From SZUA-100 sp965248135 (GTDB taxonomy: Bacteria > Pseudomonadota > Alphaproteobacteria > Rhizobiales > Rhizobiaceae): a DNA stretch of 64,000 bases. The notes beneath the pieces are model-generated. The model had not been told where the DNA came from, searched no databases, and was given only the letters and a program-made list of their open reading frames with translations. This document shows positions 43,976 through 52,892 of this stretch, piece after piece (within the stretch, counting starts at the first letter, position 1; every line of letters begins with the position of its first letter). Position numbers and translations under genes: made by a program. Location: the NCBI GenBank assembly GCA_965248135.1, contig CBDFIN010000009.1, forward strand, positions 62,001-126,000, in the 5' to 3' direction.

Positions 43976-44869
43976 TCATCTTGGCTGGCGATTACCCTTC
44001 TCGAACACCAAAGTCAGCCAGCCGTCTTTAGGGTGAGCGCGCATCAGCCTTGCCCCCTGGGCGCGGTAAGTCCCGATGATCTGTGCCCGCTGGTGAGGCA
44101 AAAGACCTGAAAGTATTAAAGTGCCACCCGATCTCAGTCCCCGGAAAACAGATGTTGCCATTTTTCGCAATGGTCCGGCGAGAATATTGGCGATGATGAG
44201 ATCAAATGGGCCATGTTCGGCAAATGCCCGATTGTTCATGCCGCTTGAAACAACCGTGGCGATGCGGTCAGCGCAGTGGTTTAATCGGAAATTCTGCCGG
44301 GCGACCTGAACTGCTATCGGATCGATGTCACTTGCCAGAATGGTGGCATTGGTGAGGCGGGCAACGGCAATAGCCAGCACGCCTGAACCGGTGCCCAGAT
44401 CGAGCACGTTGTGACAGGTGCGGAATTTCAGGCAGAGTTCCAACATCTCGAGACAGCCGGCAGTGGTACCATGATGGCCGGTGCCGAAGGCCTGTCCGGC
44501 GTCGATTTCTATGGCTTTTTGCCAACTGCGTGGAACATGTCTGTCGTGAGAACCATGCACCAAACATCGCCCGCTTTGCACCGGCGCCAGATCGCGCAGG
44601 CTTTCGCTCACCCAGTCGATGTCGCCGATCGGTTCCTTGCGAATTTTTGGACTGAGCGAGTTATCGCTTAATACCTTGGCAATCGTGGTCTCAAGGGCGG
44701 GTATGTTTTCTTCATCCGCATAGAGCGACACGCACCAGTTTGCGGGCTGATCATCATCGCTGTAAAGCGCCAGCGGCAGGCCCTGATCTTCCAAGGCGGT
44801 TTCAAGAACCGAAAAAATTATCTCTGCCTCAGGCCTATAAGCTTCAAGGAAAATTTGAATAAGGCCCAA
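43976..44869 (-). CDS. prmA: Ribosomal protein L11 methyltransferase
   Basis: A 297-residue SAM-dependent methyltransferase that trimethylates L11. The N-terminal substrate-recognition domain is followed by AFGTGHHGTTAGCLEML and the SAM motif VLDLGTGSGVLAIAVARL, then ASDIDPIAVQVARQN and DLIIANILAGPLR. The start appears to be TTG at 44869. It lies 30 bases after a small hypothetical gene on the same strand and 123 bases before aminopeptidase P. Confidence 0.93.
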   Translation of the reverse strand: MGLIQIFLEAYRPEAEIIFSVLETALEDQGLPLALYSDDDQPANWCVSLYADEENIPALETTIAKVLSDNSLSPKIRKEPIGDIDWVSESLRDLAPVQSGRCLVHGSHDRHVPRSWQKAIEIDAGQAFGTGHHGTTAGCLEMLELCLKFRTCHNVLDLGTGSGVLAIAVARLTNATILASDIDPIAVQVARQNFRLNHCADRIATVVSSGMNNRAFAEHGPFDLIIANILAGPLRKMATSVFRGLRSGGTLILSGLLPHQRAQIIGTYRAQGARLMRAHPKDGWLTLVFEKGNRQPR

Positions 44870-44899
44870 GAAGGTTTCCGGATTTTGGTTGAAATGCGC

Positions 44900-45181
44900 T
44901 TAAAAGCCGGCAGCCTTGACCACTATCGGCCTCGGCGTGCCACCGATTGCCAAATCGCTGGTGTTGTAGATTTCGATGGGTCCTGGCCAATGGTTTTCCA
45001 GCGACACACTAATCAGTTTATCCAGGCCGTCGCTGGCCGAAAGAAGAACAAGCGTTTCTCCATCCTCTGAGATATCGACAATGCTCATGCGCAACACGGG
45101 GATGCTTTCGATCCGATTGCTGATGCGCTGCAAAGGGGTCAAGGTTTTTGTTCCTGTACCTTCCTGCTTTTTAAAGATCAT
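44900..45181 (-). CDS. Small conserved-looking hypothetical protein
   Basis: A 93-residue frame starting at ATG 45181 (MIFKKQEGTGTKTLTPLQRI). It is polar with alternating beta-like strands, a DISEDGETLVLLSASDGLDK segment and no signal peptide or membrane helix. I do not recognise it. The frame stays open further upstream to 45592, but that part looks unlike coding sequence. Only the 30-base spacing to prmA and the protein-like composition support it as a gene. Confidence 0.5.
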   Translation of the reverse strand: MIFKKQEGTGTKTLTPLQRISNRIESIPVLRMSIVDISEDGETLVLLSASDGLDKLISVSLENHWPGPIEIYNTSDLAIGGTPRPIVVKAAGF

Positions 45182-45713
45182 GGTGTGGTCTCTATACTGC
45201 TTTTTTGTTGGACGGATTAGCTGGAGCATAGCGGTCGAAGGGTTTCGGGAAGGTAAATGACAGGGCGATTGCGATAATTGGGATTGTCTTTCAGCGATGG
45301 TTAAAACCGGTTTCGAGGCGGCAACGAGTGGAAGGTAAAGCGGTAAAGGCAGTCTCGTATCCATGAAGCCGCTATAACGGCTGTTATGATATGCCTTTTT
45401 TTTAGCGGATTGAATTCTCATCGGTTTTTTGATGTTGTTGTTGAAATAATTGACTTTTTTACTTCGAATTCTTGCCAAAATTGCTCCAACCTCATTATCG
45501 CTAAAAAAAACCACAAAATCCCAAACCTCTTTGAAATGATACGACTCGACTGTTGAGCTTGCAGGTGGATTAACCATAACACAAAAAAACACCCGTCCTT
45601 ACGTTGCGTTAAGACAAATTCAAAACAACCTATGAGAGACTGACAACTCGAATTAAACCAGCACTGAACTACTTATTTTGAGCAGCGGGCCGCACCAACA
45701 CTCTGGAGCGAAT
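45182..45713. other. 532-base AT-rich intergenic region
   Basis: This separates the small minus-strand gene from the EAL-like gene. It is clearly richer in A+T than its surroundings, especially 45400-45660 with several A or T runs. An inverted repeat AGCCG-N6-CGGCT lies near 45366-45381, followed by a T8 run near 45402, which could end transcription on the plus strand or be part of divergent promoters. No further gene is supported. Confidence 0.35.
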
Positions 45714-47306
45714 ATGTTATCTTCTATGTTTAAGAACAGGACGACCGTGGAGCTATTGTGCGTCACCGGAATTATGGCTCTGTTGATGTTCGTCGACTTC
45801 CGAATCGGAGCCATTGAATGGGCTACCCAGGCATCATGCAGACTGGTGCCAGGACTGCAATCCCATATTAGCACTGTAGTCGGCGGCCTTTGGATGGGTC
45901 TTTTGGTATACAGCTATTTTATTCAGTCGAGATATAAATTGGTGGTCCGCTCCAAAAGCTATGGCGAGAATAATCTGGAAAAACAGAAACTTATTAATGC
46001 TGTCAGCGGACTGGCCAATAGCACAGGCTTCGAAAATGTGATCAATGATACGGCATTGCTGCTGGATTATCCGCACTGGTCTATTCTGGGGATTGAAATA
46101 GCTAATATCAATTCATTAGAGAAGGTTCATGGCGGTGGTGTAGCCGAATTGGTTGAAGTAAAAATCGCCAAAAAAATAGCCATGATGACCGGTTCAGCGG
46201 AATTTCTTGCCCACGATCGCCACGGTGTTTTCTATCTGGTGTCGATCTGTGAGGCGGAGGATGAAGTTGCCTTCCGGATGGATCAGATTGTCAAAGCGAT
46301 TTCGAAGATCAAAATGGTTGCCGTGGCAAATGAACAAGACGGTTGTAAAGTTTTGTTCAATTTTGCATTGCTGAAAAGTAACGCTGTTAACCGGGCGGTG
46401 ATTCACCAAGAGACCGGTGGTCTGGCAAAACGGATAAGGTATTGCCTTTCCAGGTCCGGCCCCCAGCTCAATAGTCAGACTATTGTATTTAATAAGGCGA
46501 TGGAACCGGCCCTGCAACGAGACCTCAAGATCAAAGCCGATTTGAGGGATGCTATTCAAAAGGGCGAGATAATTCCATATTTTCAGCCATTTATAAATAT
46601 CAATCATAACAGTGTCACAGGCTTTGACGTATTGGCCAGTTGGAAGCACCCGATCCTTGGAACAATTTCACCTGACGAATTTGTTGCGGAGGCTGCACGA
46701 CAGGGCTTGCTCCAGAACCTGACAATCTCAATCCTGCATCAGGCACTTGAAGTCGCTGAAAGCTGGCCACAGCACATCGTTCTTGCGATAAATATTTCCC
46801 TTCGTGATCTGATGAACCAGCATTTTGTTTCGCGGCTGATATCGACCATTGACGATGGCGATGTCGACCCCCAAAGGATTGAATTTGGACTCACCGAAAA
46901 CGCTTTTCTCGGCGAGACTGGAATTGTTGATACTGCGATGAGCAAGTTTAAAGATGAGGGAATATCAATTTCAATCGACGATTCTGGCACCGGTCATTCG
47001 AAACTCCGAAACCTTCAGATTTTACCGTTCGACAAAATTAAAATCGATCAATCGTTTCTCTGTGAAATCGCCAAAAATCCCGGCAACATAGCGATCGTCA
47101 AGAGCATGATCGCGCTTGGTAAAAGCCTCGACACGCAGAAAGTCGCAGAAGGCGTGAAAGTTGAAGGCAACCCCAAATTGCCGAAGGAAGCGGGTTGCAG
47201 GATCGGCCAGGGCTACTTTTTAGCAAAACCGATGCAGGCACGCGAAGTCATTGAATTCATACAAAATCAGCGGCATGCAAAAACAGGCTCCATGTCAGCC
47301 GCATAA
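45714..47306 (+). CDS. Membrane protein with degenerate GGDEF-like and EAL domains
   Basis: A 530-residue protein. Two membrane segments (about residues 12-28 and 53-70) precede a GGDEF-fold region (about 95-245) with no GGDEF motif, then an EAL domain (about 273-520). EAL enzymes hydrolyse cyclic di-GMP. Here the signature Glu and Arg are replaced (DVLASW at 305-310), and the loop-6 DDFGTG and EGVE motifs read DDSGTG and EGVK. NIS (Asn360), TEN (Glu395), Asp422-423, KID (Lys443) and GQGY are kept. It may bind c-di-GMP without cleaving it, or be weakly active. ATG 45714 has GGAG five bases upstream. Confidence 0.85.
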   Translation: MLSSMFKNRTTVELLCVTGIMALLMFVDFRIGAIEWATQASCRLVPGLQSHISTVVGGLWMGLLVYSYFIQSRYKLVVRSKSYGENNLEKQKLINAVSGLANSTGFENVINDTALLLDYPHWSILGIEIANINSLEKVHGGGVAELVEVKIAKKIAMMTGSAEFLAHDRHGVFYLVSICEAEDEVAFRMDQIVKAISKIKMVAVANEQDGCKVLFNFALLKSNAVNRAVIHQETGGLAKRIRYCLSRSGPQLNSQTIVFNKAMEPALQRDLKIKADLRDAIQKGEIIPYFQPFININHNSVTGFDVLASWKHPILGTISPDEFVAEAARQGLLQNLTISILHQALEVAESWPQHIVLAINISLRDLMNQHFVSRLISTIDDGDVDPQRIEFGLTENAFLGETGIVDTAMSKFKDEGISISIDDSGTGHSKLRNLQILPFDKIKIDQSFLCEIAKNPGNIAIVKSMIALGKSLDTQKVAEGVKVEGNPKLPKEAGCRIGQGYFLAKPMQAREVIEFIQNQRHAKTGSMSAA

Positions 47307-47357
47307 CAACCGCCAATAAATGCCAAATTTCTTGCCAGCGCCGGCAGCGGACATTTC

Positions 47358-49805
47358 TCAGGCCCTTTCAACGAACGAATCGATTACCCGCTTCTGGCCG
47401 GCCTTGTCGAACTGGATGGTCAGTTTATTGCCGTCGATGGATACAACATGACCGTATCCGAATTTTTGGTGAAAGATGCGTTCATCTATGGCGAACGAGC
47501 TTTGTTCGGCACCGACAACAGATTTTGCCACCAGCTCACCATTGATAAACCCGCCGCGTGAACCATCGCCGCCCGCCTGATGGCCCGAGCGGCTGCCCCA
47601 ATTGTTTTTGGTGGCGTTAGACGCGTTGGCCCGGGCGCGTTTCCAGCCGGGGGATGAATAGCTCGAAGTGGTAAACGGGTCGGAGGTGTCAAAGCGCGAC
47701 TTTCCATAGCCACCGCTACCATAGCCGCCATAGGAGTTGGAGGCTTCGACCACCTCGACATGATCTGCCGGCAATTCATCGAGAAAGCGTGAGGGAATAG
47801 AGGCCTGCCACAGTCCGTGGATACGACGATTGGAAACAAACCAGATAAAGGCGCGCAGTTTGGCCCGGGTAATGCCGACATAGGCAAGGCGGCGTTCCTC
47901 TTCGAGCCCGGATCGTCCGCCCTCGTCGAGCGAGCGTTGATGGGGAAATAGCCCTTCTTCCCAGCCGGGCAGGAACACATGATCGAATTCAAGCCCCTTG
48001 GCCGAATGAAGGGTCATCAAATTGACAGCGTCCAGTTCCTCGCTCTTGTCGGTATCCATGACCAGCGAAACATGTTCGAGGAAGCCGCGCATGTTTTCAA
48101 ACTCTTCCATCGAGCGGATGAGCTCCTTCAGGTTTTCCAGCCTTCCCGGTGCGTCGGCAGATCGATTATTTTGCCAATGGGCGGTGTAACCCGATTCCTC
48201 CAAAATCATCTCGGCCAGCTCTGCGTGAGGTAATTGCTCAAGCAGTTCAGCCCAGCGGCTGAAATTGAGATAAAGGGTTTTTAGCGTATTGCGCGGTTTG
48301 GGCTTGATTTCCTCTGTTTCGACAAGATCGGCGACCGCCTGCATCATCGGAATATTACGGCCGCGGGCATAATCGCGAACGACGCGCAAGGTGACATCGC
48401 CAAGGCCACGACGCGGAGTGTTGACAATGCGCTCGAAGGCAAGGTCGTCGGCCGGCTGGCAGATAACACGGAAATAAGCCATGGCGTCACGAATTTCCAT
48501 GCGTTCATAAAATCGCGGCCCACCAATCACCCGATAATTGAGATCAAGCGTTATGAAACGCTCTTCGAATTCGCGCATCTGGAAGGAGGCGCGCACCAGG
48601 ATCGCCATATTGTTGAGCGTGTTGCCGCCGCGCTGCAATTGCTCGATTTCCTCTCCAATGGCACGGGCTTCTTCTTCTGAATCCCAGGCAGCTGCGACCG
48701 TGACTTTTTCCTCGTCCGGATCAGCTTCATCGGTAAACAGCGTCTTGCCGAGCCGGCCTTCATTGTGGGTAATCAGATGCGAGGCGGCAGCAAGAATGTG
48801 GCTGGTGGACCGATAGTTTCGCTCCAGTCGAATGACTTTGGCGTCGGGAAAATCCTTATCGAAACGCAGGATATTGTCGACCTCCGCACCGCGCCAGCCA
48901 TAAATCGACTGATCATCATCGCCGACACAGCAAACATTTTTGGCACCTTCCTCGCCAGTGCGCCGGGCTAATAATCGCAACCACAGATATTGGGCGACAT
49001 TGGTGTCCTGATATTCGTCGACCAGAATATAGCGAAATCGCGACTGATAATCGGCAAGCACGTCGTCGTTCTCACGGAACAGGCGGATGGTTTCGGTCAA
49101 AAGATCACCGAAATCGGCAGCGTTGAGCACCTTCAGCCGCTGCTGATAGGCAGCATATAGCTTACGCCCGCGACCATCGGCAAAGGCCCGGGCATCGCCT
49201 TCGGAAATCTGATCCGGCGCCAACGCCCGGTTTTTCCAGCCATCGATCATGGCGGCAAACTGACGGGCGGGCCAGCGCTTGTCGTCGATACCCTCAGCCT
49301 GGATCAACTGCTTGAGCAGGCGGATCTGATCGTCGGTATCAAGAATGGTAAAATCACTTTTGAGACCGACAAGTTCCGCGTGGCGGCGTAAAATCTTTAC
49401 GCCGATTGAATGAAACGTGCCCAGCCAGGGCATGCCCTCCACCGCTCCACCGACCAGGCCGGCGATGCGATTTTTCATTTCCCGCGCCGCCTTGTTGGTA
49501 AAGGTGACGGCCAGAATCTGGCTTGGAAAAGCCCGTTTCAAGGTGAGAATGTGGCCAATGCGGGTGATCAGAACACGGGTCTTGCCGGTGCCCGCGCCGG
49601 CCAATACCAGCAATGGACCATCAAGCGTTTCAACCGCCTCACGCTGTGGGGCGTTGAGGCCCTCAAGATAGGATGATTGTGCTGGTACTTGCGCCATGCC
49701 AGCCATCGCCCGCGCGGCAATACCGGCAGGCTTTGACGGCGAGAGTTTAATATCAGCTTGGGCTTCTTTGGAATTGGCCATCGGGATAATAATTGATTCT
49801 GTCAT
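47358..49805 (-). CDS. uvrD: UvrD/PcrA-type ATP-dependent DNA helicase
   Basis: A superfamily 1A 3'-5' helicase of about 815 residues, used in nucleotide excision and mismatch repair. Motifs in order: LNAPQREAVETL (Q), VLAGAGTGKTRVLITRI (Walker A), LVDEYQDTNVAQY (II), CCVGDDDQSIYGWRGA (III), LERNYRST (IV), VNLMTLHSAKGLEFDHVFL (V) and EERRLAYVGITRAK (VI). The C-terminus has a Gly/Ser-rich linker and a Tudor-like end (VGAEQSSFAIDERIFHQKFG) typical of PcrA/UvrD. The start is uncertain: 49805, 49781 and 49847 are all in frame. Confidence 0.92.
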   Translation of the reverse strand: MTESIIIPMANSKEAQADIKLSPSKPAGIAARAMAGMAQVPAQSSYLEGLNAPQREAVETLDGPLLVLAGAGTGKTRVLITRIGHILTLKRAFPSQILAVTFTNKAAREMKNRIAGLVGGAVEGMPWLGTFHSIGVKILRRHAELVGLKSDFTILDTDDQIRLLKQLIQAEGIDDKRWPARQFAAMIDGWKNRALAPDQISEGDARAFADGRGRKLYAAYQQRLKVLNAADFGDLLTETIRLFRENDDVLADYQSRFRYILVDEYQDTNVAQYLWLRLLARRTGEEGAKNVCCVGDDDQSIYGWRGAEVDNILRFDKDFPDAKVIRLERNYRSTSHILAAASHLITHNEGRLGKTLFTDEADPDEEKVTVAAAWDSEEEARAIGEEIEQLQRGGNTLNNMAILVRASFQMREFEERFITLDLNYRVIGGPRFYERMEIRDAMAYFRVICQPADDLAFERIVNTPRRGLGDVTLRVVRDYARGRNIPMMQAVADLVETEEIKPKPRNTLKTLYLNFSRWAELLEQLPHAELAEMILEESGYTAHWQNNRSADAPGRLENLKELIRSMEEFENMRGFLEHVSLVMDTDKSEELDAVNLMTLHSAKGLEFDHVFLPGWEEGLFPHQRSLDEGGRSGLEEERRLAYVGITRAKLRAFIWFVSNRRIHGLWQASIPSRFLDELPADHVEVVEASNSYGGYGSGGYGKSRFDTSDPFTTSSYSSPGWKRARANASNATKNNWGSRSGHQAGGDGSRGGFINGELVAKSVVGAEQSSFAIDERIFHQKFGYGHVVSIDGNKLTIQFDKAGQKRVIDSFVERA

Positions 49806-49874
49806 TGCTTCATTTAACCACATGCGGCAATCGGATACTATCGGCAAGATGACGGGTAATTGGAGGCAATTTTT

Positions 49875-51131
49875 ATGACAAAAGCGGTTGGTACGAGTAT
49901 GGACAAATCAAAACTCACCGTCAGCCAGTCTCCATCCGATCGCGCTTTTGTGCAGAACCCATACGCATTTTATCATCGCTGCCATAACGACCATCCGGTG
50001 TTTTGGTGGCAACAATACGGCCACTGGTGTTTTGCCGGTTTTGATCATGTTCAGGCATTGTTGCGGGACCGGCGGTTCGGGCGCGAAATATTGCATGTGG
50101 CAACACGCCAGGAACTCGGCTGGCCGGATATTCCTGCAAGGCTCGAACCGTTTTATGCTTTCGAAGCCAATTCGCTGCTGGAGCGTGAACCGCCCGTGCA
50201 TACCCGCTTGCGACGGCTCGTTAACCGCGCCTTTGTCTCCCGCCAGGTGGAGCGTCTGCGGCCGCGCATCGAGACATCGGCGCATCAATTGATTGACGGA
50301 TTTGCCGACAACAAACAGATTGATCTGCTTGCGGCCTATGCGACGCCAATCCCGGTGAAGGTGATTGCCGAAATGTTGGGCGTGCCGGCTGAAATGAGTG
50401 AGCAATTGCTTGACTGGTCGCACAAGATGGTGGCCATGTATCAGCATAATCGCAGCCGCGAAATCGAAGACCAGGCGGTTACTGCGACACTGGAATTTTC
50501 CAAATTCATGGGTGCCTATGTGGAAGAGCGTCGGCGCAATCCGGGGGAAGATTTAATTTCGGTGCTGATTGCAGCGGAGGAGGATGGCGAACATCTTTCA
50601 AGCGAAGAACTGATCACAACCTGCATCTTGCTGTTGAACGCCGGCCATGAGGCGACGGTGCATTCGATCGCCAATGGGGCAAAGACGGTGCTTGAATATG
50701 CTGCGGTGGAAGGGCTTTCGCCGGCTGAGCTGGTTGGAAGCCGTGAGGCGGTCGAAAAACTGTGCGAAGAAACCTTGCGCTATGATGCGCCGCTTCACAT
50801 GTTTACCCGTTACGCGCTTGAGGATTGTCAATTCGTCGGTGTGAACTTGCTAAAGGGTGACGTGGTGGGGCTGCTGCTTGGTGCCGCCAATCGTGATCCG
50901 GCGCGTTTTGATGGCGCCAATCACTTTTTGCCTGCCCGAAAAGACCAGGGGCTTGCCACATTTGGTGGCGGTATTCATTTTTGTATTGGTGCGCCGCTGG
51001 CAAGGGTCGAGCTGCAAGCCGCTCTTTCGGTGCTGTTCCAGCGATTGCCGAAAATTACGCTCGATGGCGAGCCGCGCTATGCCGACCGCTACCATTTTCA
51101 TGGCTTGGAGAGATTGCCACTCGCTTGGTGA
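49875..51131 (+). CDS. Cytochrome P450 monooxygenase
   Basis: A 418-residue soluble bacterial P450. The heme-binding loop FGGGIHFCIGAPLARVEL has the Cys ligand at 370, the I-helix oxygen-activation motif is NAGHEAT (255-261), and ExxR is EETLR (298-302). ATG 49875 is preceded by GGAGG; a TTG at 49860 is the other option. No ferredoxin or reductase gene is adjacent, so electrons must come from elsewhere. The substrate cannot be told. Its closest neighbours are the Tat-exported nitroreductase-like gene and a MarR regulator. Confidence 0.92.
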   Translation: MTKAVGTSMDKSKLTVSQSPSDRAFVQNPYAFYHRCHNDHPVFWWQQYGHWCFAGFDHVQALLRDRRFGREILHVATRQELGWPDIPARLEPFYAFEANSLLEREPPVHTRLRRLVNRAFVSRQVERLRPRIETSAHQLIDGFADNKQIDLLAAYATPIPVKVIAEMLGVPAEMSEQLLDWSHKMVAMYQHNRSREIEDQAVTATLEFSKFMGAYVEERRRNPGEDLISVLIAAEEDGEHLSSEELITTCILLLNAGHEATVHSIANGAKTVLEYAAVEGLSPAELVGSREAVEKLCEETLRYDAPLHMFTRYALEDCQFVGVNLLKGDVVGLLLGAANRDPARFDGANHFLPARKDQGLATFGGGIHFCIGAPLARVELQAALSVLFQRLPKITLDGEPRYADRYHFHGLERLPLAW

Positions 51132-51147
51132 AAACTCAAATAGGCCC

Positions 51148-51191
51148 TTGAAAGTGGTTTAATGTTGAGCTATATAGTTTAACATTAAGCC
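51148..51191 (+). promoter_or_regulatory. Promoter overlapped by an 11-bp-arm inverted repeat (candidate MarR operator)
   Basis: TTGAAA (51148-51153) and TATATA (51171-51176) are spaced by exactly 17 bases. An inverted repeat with arms GGTTTAATGTT (51156-51166) and AACATTAAGCC (51181-51191), identical at 10 of 11 positions, brackets the -10 box and predicted start near 51183. A repressor bound here would block transcription of the nitroreductase-marR pair. Confidence 0.65.
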
Positions 51192-51204
51192 AAAGGAGCT
51201 GGCG

Positions 51205-52383
51205 ATGACCATGGAAAGCAAAAATTTGAAATCGATATCAAGACGGAGCATTCTAAAGGTGATTGGTGGCGGGGTGATCGTTGCTGCTGCCGGGGGCGGG
51301 GCGTTTCTTGCAACCCGTGATCCGGCCAAAGCCCGTCAACCGTGGCAACTGGCGGGCGCCAACGAGAGCGAATTCCGGCGCCGGGCGCTTTCCTATGCCA
51401 TTCTCGCGCCTAACCCACATAACCGCCAGCCCTGGCTGGTGGAACTGGTCGGTGATGATGAGATCGTTGTTTTCTGCGACAAAGACCGACATTTGCCGGT
51501 GACCGACCCATATGACCGGCAAATAACCATCGGCCTTGGCGCGTTTATTGAAACACTGGCAATTGCCGCTTCCAACGATGGTTACCGGGCTGATGTGACG
51601 CCATTTCCCGACGGCGAACCAATGCCGATGCTTGACCAGCGGCCGGTGGCCCGCGTTCGTTTGATCAAGGATAGATCAATTGCGCCTGATCCGCTGTTTA
51701 CGCAAATCATCCATCGTCGTTCCAACAAAGAAACCTATGACAACCATCAGAAAATTCCGACAGCAAAACTTGCTGAACTGGAGCGTGTGGCAGTGCATGG
51801 TTCGACCCTCCAAACAACCGGAGATACGGCAAAGATTGCCAGATTACGGCAAATTGCCGTTGAGGCGATGCGGATAGAATATGTCACTCCGGCGACACTG
51901 GGCGAGTCGATTGATCTCATGCGCATCGGCAAGAGTGAAATTCTCGCCAATCCCGATGGTATTGATATCGGCGGGCCGTTCTTTGAAACCCTGGCTTTGC
52001 TGGGTCAAATGGATCGTGGCGCCATGCGCGACCCGTCGAGTTATGCCTGGAAAACCGGCCTCGACATGATATTGGCGCCGCTGACAACGGGTGCCGCCCA
52101 TGGCTGGCTGGTGACGCCCGGGAACAGCCGCAAGGACCAGATAATCGCCGGGCGAGATTATGTCAGGCTCAATCTTATAACCTGTGAGACAGGCATTTCC
52201 ATTCATCCGACCTCTCAGGCACTACAGGAATATGAGGAAATGGCCAAATTGTTCAAGACGATCCACGACGAGCTGGCGGTTGAACAGCCATCCCGGGTGC
52301 AAATGTTTGTCAGGATGGGTTATGCGCCAATTCCGTCGCCAAGCCCGCGCTGGCCCTATCAAAGCAGACTGAAGAAGGCGTAA
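51205..52383 (+). CDS. Tat-exported nitroreductase-fold protein (Acg-like)
   Basis: A 392-residue protein. The N-terminus has a twin-arginine signal (SRRSILKVIGGG followed by a hydrophobic stretch to about residue 35), so it should be folded with its cofactor before export. The body resembles the nitroreductase superfamily of Acg/TM1586 type: ALSYAILAPNPHNRQPWLVEL near the start, then RRSNKETYDN and a late GWLVTPG segment. It probably binds FMN; the reaction is unknown. ATG 51205 has AAAGGAG upstream. It sits one base before the marR gene. Confidence 0.8.
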   Translation: MTMESKNLKSISRRSILKVIGGGVIVAAAGGGAFLATRDPAKARQPWQLAGANESEFRRRALSYAILAPNPHNRQPWLVELVGDDEIVVFCDKDRHLPVTDPYDRQITIGLGAFIETLAIAASNDGYRADVTPFPDGEPMPMLDQRPVARVRLIKDRSIAPDPLFTQIIHRRSNKETYDNHQKIPTAKLAELERVAVHGSTLQTTGDTAKIARLRQIAVEAMRIEYVTPATLGESIDLMRIGKSEILANPDGIDIGGPFFETLALLGQMDRGAMRDPSSYAWKTGLDMILAPLTTGAAHGWLVTPGNSRKDQIIAGRDYVRLNLITCETGISIHPTSQALQEYEEMAKLFKTIHDELAVEQPSRVQMFVRMGYAPIPSPSPRWPYQSRLKKA

Positions 52384-52384
52384 A

Positions 52385-52864
52385 ATGATCGCAAATCAGC
52401 AATCGCGTGATCAAGACGCAGACGCCACCACCATATTCCGGTTTTTCAATGAAATCGGCATCATTGCGCAATTGTCGCAAAATATCTTTGAAAGCGTCAT
52501 GCCGAATGGATTTACCTTGTCGCAATTTTCAGTGCTCAACCATTTTGTCCGGCTGAAAAGGATCGAAAGTCCAGCGCGGTTGGCCCGCGCCTTTCAAGTG
52601 ACAAGAGGCGCAATGACCAACACGCTTTCCAGGCTGGAAAAGGCTGGCTACATTGCAATTGCGCCTGATCCGGACGATGGAAGGGCCAAGCTTGTGAATA
52701 TAACCGGTCAGGGTGTTGCCGCCCACAATGCCTGTATCGCCGAACTGGCACCGACGCTGGGAAGACTGGCTACCGATATCGATGTTGCGACCTTCGCCAA
52801 TGCGCTTCCCGCTTTAGAAGACATTCGAAAATATCTGGATAGCGCACGAAACTCACCTGATTAG
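52385..52864 (+). CDS. MarR family transcriptional regulator
   Basis: A 159-residue MarR protein. Helices ESPARLARAFQVTRGAMTNTLSRLEKAGYI form the DNA-recognition part and APDPDDGRAKLVNIT the wing, a textbook MarR pattern. It starts one base after the nitroreductase-like gene, so it is co-transcribed and probably represses that operon through the inverted repeat at 51156-51191. The effector is unknown. Confidence 0.92.
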   Translation: MIANQQSRDQDADATTIFRFFNEIGIIAQLSQNIFESVMPNGFTLSQFSVLNHFVRLKRIESPARLARAFQVTRGAMTNTLSRLEKAGYIAIAPDPDDGRAKLVNITGQGVAAHNACIAELAPTLGRLATDIDVATFANALPALEDIRKYLDSARNSPD

Positions 52865-52892
52865 GATAACCGCCGACCGAGTGGTGATTTGA

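Noticed and set aside
45182..45592. Upstream extension of the small gene at 44900-45181 to a 230-residue protein
   Set aside because: The extra 137 residues have no protein-like pattern and the region is AT-rich with many A/T runs, typical of intergenic DNA here.
48551..48816. Plus- and minus-strand open frames inside the UvrD-type helicase gene
   Set aside because: The helicase motifs run continuously through this region in the main frame; the others are frame shadows.
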